A stretch of DNA of 64,000 bases from Bradyrhizobium xenonodulans (GCF_027594865.1 NZ_CP089391.1:4804501-4868500); one strand, 5' to 3'. Positions 15,830 through 24,219 are shown, counted from the first letter of the stretch. Notes: generated by a model not told the origin, from the letters alone. A program made the numbers and translations.

Positions 15830-16624
15830 CTAGCCGACCGCGCCGACCTCGAACACCTCGCCGTCATAGCCGGCCTCGCGGGGAATGCGGAGCTGGCGGC
15901 CGGTGTCGGTCTTGGTCATCACGGGCATCACCGTGACGATGGACAGGCCGCGGGCGTGCTCCAGCGCGGCACTCACGCTGCTTTGCTTGGCGAGGCGGAT
16001 CAGGTTGCGCGTGGTCGGAAACGGCAGCTTGAAGCGGCCGCTGTCGCCGCCCTCCACCGCCTCGCGCGGCGAGACCCAGATCGAGTCGGTGGACTCGCGG
16101 CCGTCATGCGCGCCGAGCTGATCAGGCGGTGCCGCGGCGAGGAAGAACCAGGTGTCGAAGCGTTTCGGCATGCCTTCCGGCGTGATCCAGTGCGCGTAAG
16201 GCACGAGCGTGTCGAGCGCAAGCTGGAGGCCGTTGTCAGCGAGAATGTTCAGGAAGCTGATCTTGTGCTCGTTGAGCGCAACGCGGTGCTTGTCCGCAAT
16301 CTCGCCGGCGCGCTTGGCATCGACCGGTGTGCCCGAGTCCTTCGCCCGCGCCAGCAGGATGCCGCTCTCCTCAAAGGTCTCGCGGATCGCCGCGATCCGA
16401 AAACCGCGGTCCGCTTCGCTCAAGTCCTCGCCGCCCGAATACAGGTCGGAGCGGGCGACGATCTCCTGATCGCCGGCATCGACGCTGCCGCCCGGAAACA
16501 CCAGCGCGCCCGAGTTGAACTCGATCTGATGATGGCGGACCATCATGAAGACCTCCAGCTCCCTGGCACCGTCACGGAGCAGAAGGATGGTCGAGGCCGG
16601 GCGTGATGCTGATGTCTCGGCCAT
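15830..16624 (-). CDS. Nudix hydrolase, NUDT19/RP2p-like
   Basis: A 264-residue protein. The Nudix box is split by an insertion: GALVFPGGSVDAGD, then RIAAIRETFEESGILLA (RExxEExG with the catalytic glutamates). An insertion between the first Gly and the RExxEE helix is characteristic of the NUDT7/NUDT19 group, which hydrolyses CoA and acyl-CoA to 3',5'-ADP and phosphopantetheine. That activity would fit the acyl-CoA genes upstream, but is inferred. Four bases separate it from the DapA-family gene, indicating a shared transcript. Confidence 0.88.
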   Translation of the reverse strand: MAETSASRPASTILLLRDGARELEVFMMVRHHQIEFNSGALVFPGGSVDAGDQEIVARSDLYSGGEDLSEADRGFRIAAIRETFEESGILLARAKDSGTPVDAKRAGEIADKHRVALNEHKISFLNILADNGLQLALDTLVPYAHWITPEGMPKRFDTWFFLAAAPPDQLGAHDGRESTDSIWVSPREAVEGGDSGRFKLPFPTTRNLIRLAKQSSVSAALEHARGLSIVTVMPVMTKTDTGRQLRIPREAGYDGEVFEVGAVG

Positions 16625-16628
16625 TCAA

Positions 16629-17582
16629 CTAGCCTGCGGCGCTGGATTGCGGGCCGAGATTGGCGCGCTTGTCGAAGCGGGCAACGCGCGACAACAGGTA
16701 CTCGACCTCTGCCTTCGCCGCCGGCGTGATGGTGGCGCCGGGCTTGCGCTGGGCGCTGGAGGCGATGATGCCGCGCTTCTGCAGCACGTATTTGCGAATG
16801 GTCAGGCCGACGCCCGGCTGCTGCTCGTAGCGGATCAGCGGAAGATGTGCGTCGAACAGATCGTGCGCGGCATCGCGCTTGCCGGCCTTGGAAAGGTTCA
16901 CGACATCGATCAGGAGTTCGGGGAACGCATAGCCGGTCATGGCGCCGTCGGCGCCGCGCTCCATCTCGAAGTCGAGGAACGTGCCGCCATTGCCGCAGAG
17001 GATCGACAGCGGCCGGAGCGAGCCGTCCTTCTGGAAGCCGCGCAGCGTCGAGATTTTTTCCAGCCCCGGCCAGTCCTCGTGCTTGAGCATCACGCAATTC
17101 GGATTGTCCATGACGATCTTGCGGATCACGGCCGGCGTAAACACCACCGAGAGCGTCAGCGGGTAATCCTGAAGCACCCAGGGCACATCTGGCCCGATCG
17201 CCTCGGCCGCCTGCTTGAAATAGCCGACGATCTGATCGTCGGTGCGGAGCGAGGGCGGCGGCGCGATCATGACGCCGGCCGCGCCCGCATCCATCGAGGC
17301 CTTGGCCAGTGCGCGCATGGTGGCAAAGCCCGGCGCCGAGACGCCGACGATCACCTGCATTTTCTTGGCGCGCTTGACGAAGCGCACCGCCACCTGCTCG
17401 GCCTCGGCGGCGTCGAGCTTCGGCGCCTCACCGAGGATGCCGAGCACCGTGACGCCGTCGCAGCCGACCTCCTCGTAGAAATCGGTCAGGCGGTCGATCG
17501 AGCGCTCGTCGATCCGGCCGTCATCGTGGAACGGCGTCGGCGCGATTGCGAAGGTGCCCTTGGCGTCGGCGGTGAGCTTCAT
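16629..17582 (-). CDS. DapA-family (dihydrodipicolinate synthase/N-acetylneuraminate lyase) enzyme
   Basis: A 317-residue TIM-barrel aldolase. The GxxGE segment is GILGEAP at 48-54; Tyr140 in LQDYP and Lys167 in VMLKHED match the catalytic Tyr and Schiff-base Lys of the family. It is not the housekeeping DapA pattern (GTTGES), so a role in sugar-acid or aromatic catabolism is likely; the exact reaction is unknown. The start at 17582 was chosen because the preceding 42 codons are not protein-like. It lies 67 bases after the SDR and 4 bases before the Nudix gene. Confidence 0.88.
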   Translation of the reverse strand: MKLTADAKGTFAIAPTPFHDDGRIDERSIDRLTDFYEEVGCDGVTVLGILGEAPKLDAAEAEQVAVRFVKRAKKMQVIVGVSAPGFATMRALAKASMDAGAAGVMIAPPPSLRTDDQIVGYFKQAAEAIGPDVPWVLQDYPLTLSVVFTPAVIRKIVMDNPNCVMLKHEDWPGLEKISTLRGFQKDGSLRPLSILCGNGGTFLDFEMERGADGAMTGYAFPELLIDVVNLSKAGKRDAAHDLFDAHLPLIRYEQQPGVGLTIRKYVLQKRGIIASSAQRKPGATITPAAKAEVEYLLSRVARFDKRANLGPQSSAAG

Positions 17583-17649
17583 CAGTCCTTGTGTCCTCTG
17601 TTCGTCATCCCGAGGCGGCTCGCAGAGGCGTCCCCGGAACGGCCATGGC

Positions 17650-18528
17650 CTAAAACCTCCGCGCCCCCATCTTGATCTGCTCCTCGGAGAAGAAGATCTC
17701 CTTGGCATGATCGGCGATGTCCTGGGCCTTCCAGCCCGAGTGCGGCGGTTTCCAGCCTTCCATTTCCATCATCCGCATTTCGCGCACGCCGCGGGGCCCG
17801 GACACGCCCAGCACCTTGCCGGTCTGATCGCCCGACAAATCGCTGACCATGTATAGCACAGCCGGCGCGATGCCGTCCGGCCCCAGCGCCGCCCCCGGGT
17901 TCTCCTTATAGCGGGGCAGGTCTGCGGTCATGCGGGTCAGGGCGCCCGGGGCCAGCGTCCAGATCCGGATGTTGTATTTGCGGCCCTCGATCGCCAGCAC
18001 GTTGGACAGGCCCCAGATGCCGCCCTTGGCCGCGCCGTAATTGGTCTGCCCGAAATTGCCGATCAGGCCCGAGGTCGAGGAGGTGTTGACGATGACGCCG
18101 CCGCCGTTTTCCCGCATCCAGCGAAACACCGGCATGGTGCAACAAAAGGTGCCCTTCAGGTGCACCTTGATGACCTTGTCCCAGTCGGATTCGCTGGCCT
18201 TTGAAAAGGTCTGGTCACGCAGGATGCCGGCATTGTTCACCAGGATATCGGCTCGGCCAAAATGCTTGATGGCGTCGTCGAAGACCGATTGGCCGCCTTC
18301 CATGGTGGAGATGTCGGCACCGTTGGCGACCGCCTTGCCGCCTTCGGCCTTGATCGCATCCACCACGAGCTGTGCCATCGACTTGTCGGCGCCGGAGCCA
18401 TCGCGGGGGCCGCCGAGATCGTTGACGACGACCGAGGCCCCTTCCCGCGCGAACAGTCTTGCGTAGGCCTCACCGAGCCCCCCGCCCGCGCCGGTAATCA
18501 GCGCAACCTTGCCATCGAGCAGTCCCAT
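17650..18528 (-). CDS. SDR oxidoreductase, (3R)-hydroxyacyl-CoA dehydrogenase type
   Basis: A 292-residue short-chain dehydrogenase. The nucleotide site is TGAGGGLG (13-20) with NDLGG after beta-2, NNAG in beta-4, and the catalytic Ser-Tyr-Lys is in SSTSGLIGNFGQTNYGAAK. The NDLGG and insertion pattern match the dehydrogenase domain of peroxisomal multifunctional enzyme type 2 (17-beta-HSD4), which oxidises (3R)-hydroxyacyl-CoA. The neighbouring MaoC hydratase is the matching hydratase domain; in eukaryotes the two are fused. Together with the thiolase and DUF35 genes they form a beta-oxidation-like set. Confidence 0.92.
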   Translation of the reverse strand: MGLLDGKVALITGAGGGLGEAYARLFAREGASVVVNDLGGPRDGSGADKSMAQLVVDAIKAEGGKAVANGADISTMEGGQSVFDDAIKHFGRADILVNNAGILRDQTFSKASESDWDKVIKVHLKGTFCCTMPVFRWMRENGGGVIVNTSSTSGLIGNFGQTNYGAAKGGIWGLSNVLAIEGRKYNIRIWTLAPGALTRMTADLPRYKENPGAALGPDGIAPAVLYMVSDLSGDQTGKVLGVSGPRGVREMRMMEMEGWKPPHSGWKAQDIADHAKEIFFSEEQIKMGARRF

Positions 18529-18679
18529 GGTGGCGTCTCCCTGTTTTTGTTTCTTTCTCTTCTTATGTCGCTCTTGCGATCCGGGTGAGGGGTACAGGTC
18601 TCAATACCGTCCCAGTTCGTGGTGAGAGCCCCTCTCCCCGCAAGAGCGGGGCGAGGGAGACGACGGCCGTCGCGTGTTG

Positions 18680-19540
18680 CTAACCCAGCACCGTCTTGCC
18701 GTTCTTGATCACCGTAACCCCGCGCGAGTTCACCTTGGCTTCGAACGAGATCGTGTTGCCGTCCTTCCAGAGGTCCATGGTCACGGTCTCGCCGGGATAG
18801 ACCGGCGACGAGAACCGCGCGACATGCTGGCGGAAGGCGCTGGCGTCGTAGTCGGCATAGGTCTGGAGCACGCCGCGACAGGTGATGCCGTAGGTGCACA
18901 TGCCGTGCAGGATCGGGCGCGGGAAGCCGGCCTTCTTGGCAAACTCGGGATCGGAGTGCAGCGGGTTGCGGTCGCCGCAGAGGCGATAGACCAGCGCCTG
19001 GTCCGGGCGCGTCGTGATGTCGATGGTCCTGTCGGGCGCGCGCGAGGGGATCTTGTGCGGATCGGGCTGGGTCAGGTTCGGGCCGCCAAAGCCGCCGTCG
19101 CCGCGGGCGAAGCGCGAGGCGACCAGCGTCGCCAGCTTCTCGCCTTTCTCGTTCTTGAGCACGGTCTGGTGGCTGATGACGACGCCCTTGTCCTTGCCCT
19201 TGTCGTAGACTTCGACAACGGAGGAGTCGGCGGTGATGTGGGCGGCCACTGGCAGTGACTGATGAAAAGTGATGTCGCGCTCGCCGTCCACCACCATGAC
19301 GCGGTTGAGGTTCATCTCGCCGGGGCCCGCGCCCCACGCGGCAACGGACGCAAAGGTCGGCACCACCTTGAGCGGCCGCGGCGTCAGCGTGCCCTCGTTG
19401 ACGAAGGCGAGCTCGTTCTCGTCCATGGGATCGGCGCCGAGGCCGATGCCGTAGGCGTAAAGCATCACCTCGCGGTCGGTGTAAGCGTATTTCTGGCCGA
19501 GATTTTTCAGGCCTTTGAGCTCTTCGTATCTGGCGGACAT
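18680..19540 (-). CDS. MaoC-family (R)-specific enoyl-CoA hydratase, double hotdog
   Basis: A 286-residue double-hotdog protein. The C-terminal half has the hydratase-2 signature with catalytic Asp and His: YRLCGDRNPLHSDPEFA. The N-terminal half (TDREVMLYAYGIGLGADP) is the substrate-tunnel hotdog without catalytic residues. It hydrates trans-2-enoyl-CoA to (3R)-hydroxyacyl-CoA, the substrate of the SDR downstream. The ATG at 19540 has GGGAGG at a suitable distance; an upstream ATG nine codons earlier would lie before that site. A repeat-filled 281-base gap separates it from the DUF35 gene upstream. Confidence 0.93.
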   Translation of the reverse strand: MSARYEELKGLKNLGQKYAYTDREVMLYAYGIGLGADPMDENELAFVNEGTLTPRPLKVVPTFASVAAWGAGPGEMNLNRVMVVDGERDITFHQSLPVAAHITADSSVVEVYDKGKDKGVVISHQTVLKNEKGEKLATLVASRFARGDGGFGGPNLTQPDPHKIPSRAPDRTIDITTRPDQALVYRLCGDRNPLHSDPEFAKKAGFPRPILHGMCTYGITCRGVLQTYADYDASAFRQHVARFSSPVYPGETVTMDLWKDGNTISFEAKVNSRGVTVIKNGKTVLG

Positions 19541-19582
19541 TTTTCTGGTTTCCTCCCGGAATTTCACCGGCGCTCATTGATG

Positions 19583-19728
19583 CGCCCTCTCCCCTTGTGG
19601 GAGAGGGCCACGAGGTGCCGGCCACATACGCGTTTGGGTGAGGGGTTGCCTCCGCACCAAAAGCTCTCTCCATGGAGAGAACCCCTCATCCGGCGCTTCG
19701 CGCCACCTTCTCCCTCAAGGGGAGAAGG
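19583..19728. repeat. Intergenic repeat with CCCTCTCCC/GGGAGAGGG arms
   Basis: Between the DUF35 and MaoC genes lie CCCTCTCCCC-TTGTGG-GAGAGGG, then GGGTGAGGGGTTG and AACCCCTCATCC, then CCTTCTCCC-TCAA-GGGGAGAAGG. These nested inverted arms resemble a dispersed intergenic element common in Bradyrhizobium. A short relative (CCCTCTCCCCGC with GGGGCGAGGGAGA) lies at about 18628-18660 in the next gap of the same operon. No coding capacity. Confidence 0.6.
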
Positions 19729-19736
19729 AAGAATTC

Positions 19737-19810
19737 GTAGGATGGGTAGAGCGCAGCGAAACCCATCATTGCTGGCGTCGGTGGGTTTCGCTGCGCTCTA
19801 CCCACCCTAC
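19737..19810. repeat. Palindromic repeat, family A variant
   Basis: Two 29-base arms (19737-19765 and 19782-19810) are reverse complements with one mismatch, around a 16-base loop. The outer arm GTAGG-TGGG is shared with the family A copies at 23.4, 24.1, 32.2, 37.6 and 56.5 kb; the inner arm (TAGAGCGCAGCGAAACCCA) differs. It lies 11 bases after the stop of the DUF35 gene and could act as a hairpin in its transcript. Confidence 0.8.
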
Positions 19811-19821
19811 GCAGCGTCGCA

Positions 19822-20214
19822 TCAGGCCGGCGTGAAGAACGGCAATGGCGCGCCGTCGGTCGGCTTGAACACCACCTTCACCTTCTGGCCGATCTTGAGC
19901 GTCTCGAGATCGCAGTCGACGAAATTGGTCTGCACCGACGGTCCCTCCTTCAGCGTGACGTAGCCGATCGCGTAAGGACCGGTCGGCGACTTCCGCATCA
20001 GGCTCCAGGTGTAGATGGTGCCCTCGCCCGACGCCTCCTCCCACACCGTCTTGTCCGAATAGCAGAACGGGCAGATCGAGCGCGGGAAGTAGTGCGCCTC
20101 GCCGCACGCCGTGCAGCGCTTGATCATGAACTTGCCCTCTTTCGCCGCATCCCAGAACGCGGCGGTCTCGGGGTTCGTCACCGGGGCCGGATATTTCTTT
20201 GCATCACCCATCAC
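19822..20214 (-). CDS. Zn-ribbon/OB-fold DUF35 protein (thiolase partner)
   Basis: A 130-residue protein with an N-terminal rubredoxin-like zinc ribbon (CTACGEAHYFPRSICPFC, four Cys) and an OB-fold that would bind acyl-CoA (GEGTIYTWSLM ... VKVVFKPTDG). DUF35 proteins form stable complexes with thiolase-like enzymes: ChsH2 with the Ltp2 retro-aldolase in steroid side-chain degradation, or the archaeal HMG-CoA synthase complexes. Its ATG overlaps the stop of the thiolase gene by four bases (20211-20214), so translation is coupled. A complex of the two is a strong inference from this arrangement. Confidence 0.92.
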   Translation of the reverse strand: MMGDAKKYPAPVTNPETAAFWDAAKEGKFMIKRCTACGEAHYFPRSICPFCYSDKTVWEEASGEGTIYTWSLMRKSPTGPYAIGYVTLKEGPSVQTNFVDCDLETLKIGQKVKVVFKPTDGAPLPFFTPA

Positions 20215-21368
20215 ACGCGCTCCAGAATGGCGGTCGAGGCGGCGTGGCGCACGCCCAAAAGGCCGCCGGTGCCGTGGGCGATGGCGAGATCGCAGTTCCT
20301 GACCTGGACCTTCGGATGCGCCTCACCGCGCAGCTGCCTGACCGCCTCGATGATCTTGGTCATGCCGCCGCGATTGACGGGATGGTTGCTGCAGAGGCCG
20401 CCGCCATCGGTGTTGAACGGCAGCTTGCCGACGCCCGAGATCAGATTGCCGTCGGCGACGAACTTGCCGCCCTCGCCCTTCCTACAGAAACCGAGGTCCT
20501 CGAGCTGCATCAAGACGGTGATGGTGAAGCTGTCGTAGATCGAGGCGTATTTGATGTCTTTCGGCGTAATGCCGGCTTCCTCGAACGCGCGCGGGCCGGA
20601 CCAGATTCCGGCGGAGTAAGTCAGATCGAGATCCTTGCCGCCGCGCGGGCCCTTCATCGCCTCGCCATGGCCGATCAGCTTGACCAGCGGCTTCTTCAGG
20701 CTCTTCGCGATCTCCGGCGTGGTCACGATCAGCGCGCCGCCGCCGTCGGAAACAACGCAGCAATCCATGCGGCGCAGGGGATCGGAGATCATCGGCGAGT
20801 TCAAGACATCCTCAACGGTGACGACGTCCTTGAGCATCGCATGCGGATTGTATTGCGCGTGATGGGAGGCCGCGACCTTGATCCAGGCGAGCTGTTCGCT
20901 GGTGGTGCCGTAGTCGTGCATATGGCGCATGGCACACATGCCATAGGCATTGTGCGTGGTGGCGCCGTAAGCAGATTCGAAATCGACCTCGGCACCGGCC
21001 GCGCGCGGCGGCATCACCCCGGTGCGCGGCTTGCCGGCCAGCGTGATCAGCGCGATCGAGCACTTGCCGGCGGCGATCGCCTCAGCCGCGTGGCCGAGAT
21101 GGATGATGTAGGAACAGCCGCCGGTCTCAGTGGAATCGACGTGGCGGAGTTTTTTGGTGTTCAGGCCGAGATAATCGACCATCGGCCAAGCGCCGCCGGG
21201 CGCATCGCCCGCGCAGAAATAGCCGTCGACATCGTCCTTGCTGATCCCGGCATCCTCGATCGCGCCCTTGGCGACCTCGGCATGGAGCTGCGCGGTGGAT
21301 TTGTCCGGCGCATGCCGGGTCGGGTGTTCGTAGATCCCGGCAATGTAGGCCTTGCCCTTGATGGTCAA
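20211..21368 (-). CDS. Thiolase / lipid-transfer-protein-type acyltransferase
   Basis: A 385-residue thiolase-fold protein of the SCP2-thiolase/Ltp branch. Candidate catalytic parts are the Cys in ETGGCSYIIHLGHA (about residue 90) and, near the C-terminus, LCSNHPVNRGG and AIAHGTGGLLGVRH with the HGTGG loop. Conventional thiolases use CxH/GHP; here NHPV replaces it, as in Ltp-type enzymes, so a retro-aldol or C-C bond cleavage reaction is possible. It leads the leftward acyl-CoA operon with DUF35, MaoC and SDR. The promoter should lie just right of 21368; I could not identify it. Confidence 0.9.
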   Translation of the reverse strand: MTIKGKAYIAGIYEHPTRHAPDKSTAQLHAEVAKGAIEDAGISKDDVDGYFCAGDAPGGAWPMVDYLGLNTKKLRHVDSTETGGCSYIIHLGHAAEAIAAGKCSIALITLAGKPRTGVMPPRAAGAEVDFESAYGATTHNAYGMCAMRHMHDYGTTSEQLAWIKVAASHHAQYNPHAMLKDVVTVEDVLNSPMISDPLRRMDCCVVSDGGGALIVTTPEIAKSLKKPLVKLIGHGEAMKGPRGGKDLDLTYSAGIWSGPRAFEEAGITPKDIKYASIYDSFTITVLMQLEDLGFCRKGEGGKFVADGNLISGVGKLPFNTDGGGLCSNHPVNRGGMTKIIEAVRQLRGEAHPKVQVRNCDLAIAHGTGGLLGVRHAASTAILERV

Positions 21369-21535
21369 ACTTCAGGTCTCCGCTCGCGTTTCTTCTTGGC
21401 TCTTTTTTCTGAACCGCGGTGGGCTGATTGGCAAGCGGGGAAATATTCCGCCCCGCGAGAGGGCAGCGGGTTGGCGCAAGTGGAGGTGCATCCAAAATCA
21501 GGGCCGCGGATAGGAAACGACCCTGCCTGTCGCAT

Positions 21536-21622
21536 CGTCATTGCGAGGAGCCCTTGCGACGAAGCAATCCAGAATCCCTCCGCGGAAGGATTCTGGATTG
21601 CTTCGCTGCGCTCGCAATGACG
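21536..21622. repeat. Palindromic repeat, family B
   Basis: Begins CGTCATTGCGAGGAGC and ends GCGCTCGCAATGACG; inner arms AAGCAATCCAGAATCC and GGATTCTGGATTGCTT are also reverse complements. A full second copy lies at 29222-29308 and a fragment at 32289-32312. These are typical intergenic repeats of Bradyrhizobium/Rhodopseudomonas; mechanism of spread is unknown. Confidence 0.85.
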
Positions 21623-22260
21623 GAGTTCGTGGGCACTGACAGCGCAATTTCAACTCAAGTCGCGTTTCGCAGACACACCCCCGCATCCTCGCGGCGCACC
21701 TCGCCCGAGCTTTGCTTCCGTCTTGCTCCCCTCCGGGAACAGAGGGCGCAGGGAAGACCGGGCGCCGGCCGGGCACCCACGGTCCACTGTGCGAAGGTTG
21801 CGCTACAAGAGGCTGCACAGCGGCATACAGGTGAAGCCAAACAACCGGCCTTCCCTGCGCAGTGGCTTTACGGCTTATGTCGTGCTCTCCCCGGGGAGCG
21901 ATGCACTATTGCCCCCGTCGCCTTGCGGATGACCGCAACACTTGACGCACAGACCCCGGGCGTCAGGACCACACGATTTTGCCGTACGCGAGACCGCGCC
22001 CGTCGTGCACGAGACAATCGCTCGCGCGACGCAGCCCGCGTCCACCGCCACTCACCCCGCGTTCGTGACGATCGCGATACGCCCCTCTGACTGGGATGAG
22101 GTGAGCAGCAGGTACGACAATTCCGAATTTCGGTAAAGCGGAATGTTTTTACGCCAATGGATTGACCCACGGCGTGGATGTTTTGCCCGGCAGGCGACAC
22201 AAGGGATGGTGTGGCTGCCCGGATCAGCGCAGCGACATCCTGGAGATGCCGCGCAAACCG
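21623..22260. other. Long structured non-coding element
   Basis: About 640 bases with no credible gene on either strand, directly following repeat B. It contains a long-range pairing: GCGCAGGGAAG at 21746-21756 with CTTCCCTGCGC at 21850-21860, extended by CCGG/CCGG after one mismatch. Inside are CTGTGC/GCACAG and GC-rich arms. A further palindrome CTCCCCGGGGAG lies at about 21887-21898. From memory, sequences of this kind recur as dispersed elements in Bradyrhizobium and Rhodopseudomonas; that needs checking. A tail at about 22261-22292 (CGGGTGTCGCTACGCTCACCCG) is a partial copy of repeat family E. Confidence 0.5.
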
Positions 22261-22287
22261 TCTCGGGTGTCGCTACGCTCACCCGAG

Positions 22288-23304
22288 CTACGAACCGGCA
22301 CTCGGACGCGCGCGATAACCGAAGAACAGCATCAGCCCAGCCAGGATCAGGCCGAAGGCCAGGAAAACAGCGCCGCCCTTCACGCCAAAACTGTTCTGGT
22401 ATTGGTGTTCGGCCGCGTCGTCGACGATGAGAGGCCGCGCATCCGGCCGGCCCGTGAGGTAGCGGATCCTGGTCTGCCTGACCGTCTGAACGCCGTTACG
22501 TGTGATCTGCCGCCAGAAGGCCGGGCTGATATGGGTCGGCCCGTAGGTCTGCTGCTGTCCGCTTCTGTCGGTCCACGCTAGCGTAACGAGATAGCTTGGA
22601 GCCTCGCCGGCCTTGTTCACTTCACCATAGGCACGGGTGATATCCGCGGTCGCTTCATCGCCGCGGTCGAGGATCTCCTTCAACGTGCTTTGCTCGGCAT
22701 AGGAGCTCACCAGCATGTAACCGCCGAATGAAAGCATCACGACGGCCAGCAGCGCGAGGGTGTAAGGAAAGGGACGCGCTCGGTTGGCGATTGCGGCGCT
22801 CCCGGGCCCGCTTCGACGCGCCGACCATGCCTGCCACCCGATCACGAGCACCAGAATGACGGCGCAAATGGCTGTTCCCGCCAACATGAAGCCGGACAGG
22901 GACCGGAGATGGCTCAGATGGTCGTCGAGATCCTCGACCACCACCGGAAGCGATGAATCGTCGTCAACGACCTGAATGGGAATCGTCAGGAGCTTGAGCT
23001 GATTGCCGACCGTGACCCGCGCCGCATAGGCGGCGCTGACCGCGATGCCCTTGTGCTCGCGCGCAACGCCGTCCCGACCGGTCCATTGCAATCCGATCGA
23101 CAGGTTTTCATCGACATAGCGCGGCCAGGCTCCGTCGAACACGAACGGAAATCGCGGCGAGACGGGTTGGGCCGACGTGATTTTCCCCGTGGTGCCGTAG
23201 CCATCACGCATGACGCGTTCGATGGCGTGCTGGTTCCAATACAGCCCCAACGTCGCCAACACGCCGACGGCCAAAAACACTATCAACACATTGCGCAATG
23301 ACAT
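22288..23304 (-). CDS. Membrane protein with two DUF3592-like domains
   Basis: A 338-residue protein with four hydrophobic helices: near residues 5-22, about 137-155, about 181-200 and near the C-terminus (AVFLAFGLILAGLMLFFGY). Two extracytoplasmic beta-rich domains lie between them; both follow the pattern 'xxTxGxIT...V...L.W....G' and end in a PxxVxD strand (SLPVVVEDLDD and ARPLIVDDAAE), so the protein looks like an internal duplication. DUF3592 function is unknown. Its stop lies within the family E repeat fragment. It stands alone. Confidence 0.82.
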   Translation of the reverse strand: MSLRNVLIVFLAVGVLATLGLYWNQHAIERVMRDGYGTTGKITSAQPVSPRFPFVFDGAWPRYVDENLSIGLQWTGRDGVAREHKGIAVSAAYAARVTVGNQLKLLTIPIQVVDDDSSLPVVVEDLDDHLSHLRSLSGFMLAGTAICAVILVLVIGWQAWSARRSGPGSAAIANRARPFPYTLALLAVVMLSFGGYMLVSSYAEQSTLKEILDRGDEATADITRAYGEVNKAGEAPSYLVTLAWTDRSGQQQTYGPTHISPAFWRQITRNGVQTVRQTRIRYLTGRPDARPLIVDDAAEHQYQNSFGVKGGAVFLAFGLILAGLMLFFGYRARPSAGS

Positions 23305-23418
23305 CGATCGCCGCCTCGCTTAGCGCACGACCGCGTCGCCCGGCGCGCTTCACTATCGCAAGTTGCTGATATCGTGCGGGCGCAACTTTTGTCAAACGCA
23401 CAAGATCATCAGAATCCG

Positions 23419-23507
23419 AGGGTGGGCAAAGCGCAGCGTTCCCACGTCTCCTTCGTAATCAATGGCAGGTGGTGGGCACGGCGCTTTGCGCCTTGCCCAC
23501 CCTACGA
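23419..23507. repeat. Palindromic repeat, family A
   Basis: GGGTGGGCAAAGCGCAGCG on the left pairs with GCGCCTTGCCCACCCTAC on the right; the middle CTTCGTAATCAATGGCAGGT is almost identical to the copy at 24121-24210. The right end overlaps the last codons of the DUF4262 gene (stop at 23502). Confidence 0.85.
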
Positions 23508-24008
23508 GACCTCGTGCCGTCCCCGCCAACTGCCTTCCGTCAGGTCGGGCTGCGCGGCGCGGGCTTCAGTGGACGCCTCCGCGACCCAGGGAAAATGCCC
23601 GTCGCGATCGGGGTACACGACCTGCAGGCATTCAAACTCATCATTGCCGTAGAACCACCTGCTCCATCCGAGGTGAGAGTGATAGTGTTGCAAGGACACC
23701 GGAAGAAGCACGGCGGCGACGTTCTGAAACAGCGCATCGGTCAGCTCACCGATCGGCGGTCGCCGTCCAGCGTCGAGCTCCTGGTAGATCGTCCAGAACG
23801 TATCCTGGGCCGTCTGTTGCCGCATCGAAAACACGATCAGCTCTGGAAATCTGAACCTCAGCCAGAGGCCGGTCGTATAGGCGAAGCCGGGTCCTTCGCC
23901 ATCAGGCATGACATGCGTGCCAAACCAGCCGTGGTTGCGAACTTGCTCGACGAAGTTCTGCTCGTGCTTATCGAGCCGATCGGGAGGCGCATCAAGGGCT
24001 GTAAACAT
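23502..24008 (-). CDS. DUF4262 domain protein
   Basis: A 168-residue soluble protein. The N-terminal part, NHGWFGTHVMPDGEGPGFAYTTGL, and PELIVFSMRQQTAQ match DUF4262. The following region has LLPVSLQHYHSHLGWSRWFYG and the tail FECLQVVYPDRDGHFPW. Function is unknown. The gene lies between two direct copies of the family A repeat (23419 and 24121), and its final codons are inside one. No operon partner is obvious; the ior gene ends 212 bases further right and is transcribed in the same direction. Confidence 0.87.
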   Translation of the reverse strand: MFTALDAPPDRLDKHEQNFVEQVRNHGWFGTHVMPDGEGPGFAYTTGLWLRFRFPELIVFSMRQQTAQDTFWTIYQELDAGRRPPIGELTDALFQNVAAVLLPVSLQHYHSHLGWSRWFYGNDEFECLQVVYPDRDGHFPWVAEASTEARAAQPDLTEGSWRGRHEVS

Positions 24009-24120
24009 TGCTCGCGCGTCCGGTCCAACGAGGAGGTGAGGATACGATTACCAAATAGCTCGGACCGGGTAAATCGCCGGCTCGCTGGCACGTATCGAAC
24101 CGCTGTCCGGGCAAGATTCC

Positions 24121-24210
24121 GTAGGGTGGGCAAAGCGCAGCGTGCCTACGTCTTCTTCGTAATCAATGGCAGGTGGTGGGCACGGCGCGTTGCGCCTTTG
24201 CCCACCCTAC
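24121..24210. repeat. Palindromic repeat, family A
   Basis: GTAGGGTGGGCAAAGCGCAG at the left end and GCGCCTTTGCCCACCCTAC at the right end. It lies 10 bases downstream of the stop codon of the oxidoreductase gene and could form a hairpin at the 3' end of its transcript. It is in the same orientation as the copy at 23419. Confidence 0.87.
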
Positions 24211-24219
24211 GAGACTGCC

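Noticed and set aside
21661..22140. Possible genes in the repeat-rich gap
   Set aside because: All open frames are short, Arg/Pro/Thr-rich, overlap each other on both strands and lack ribosome binding sites.
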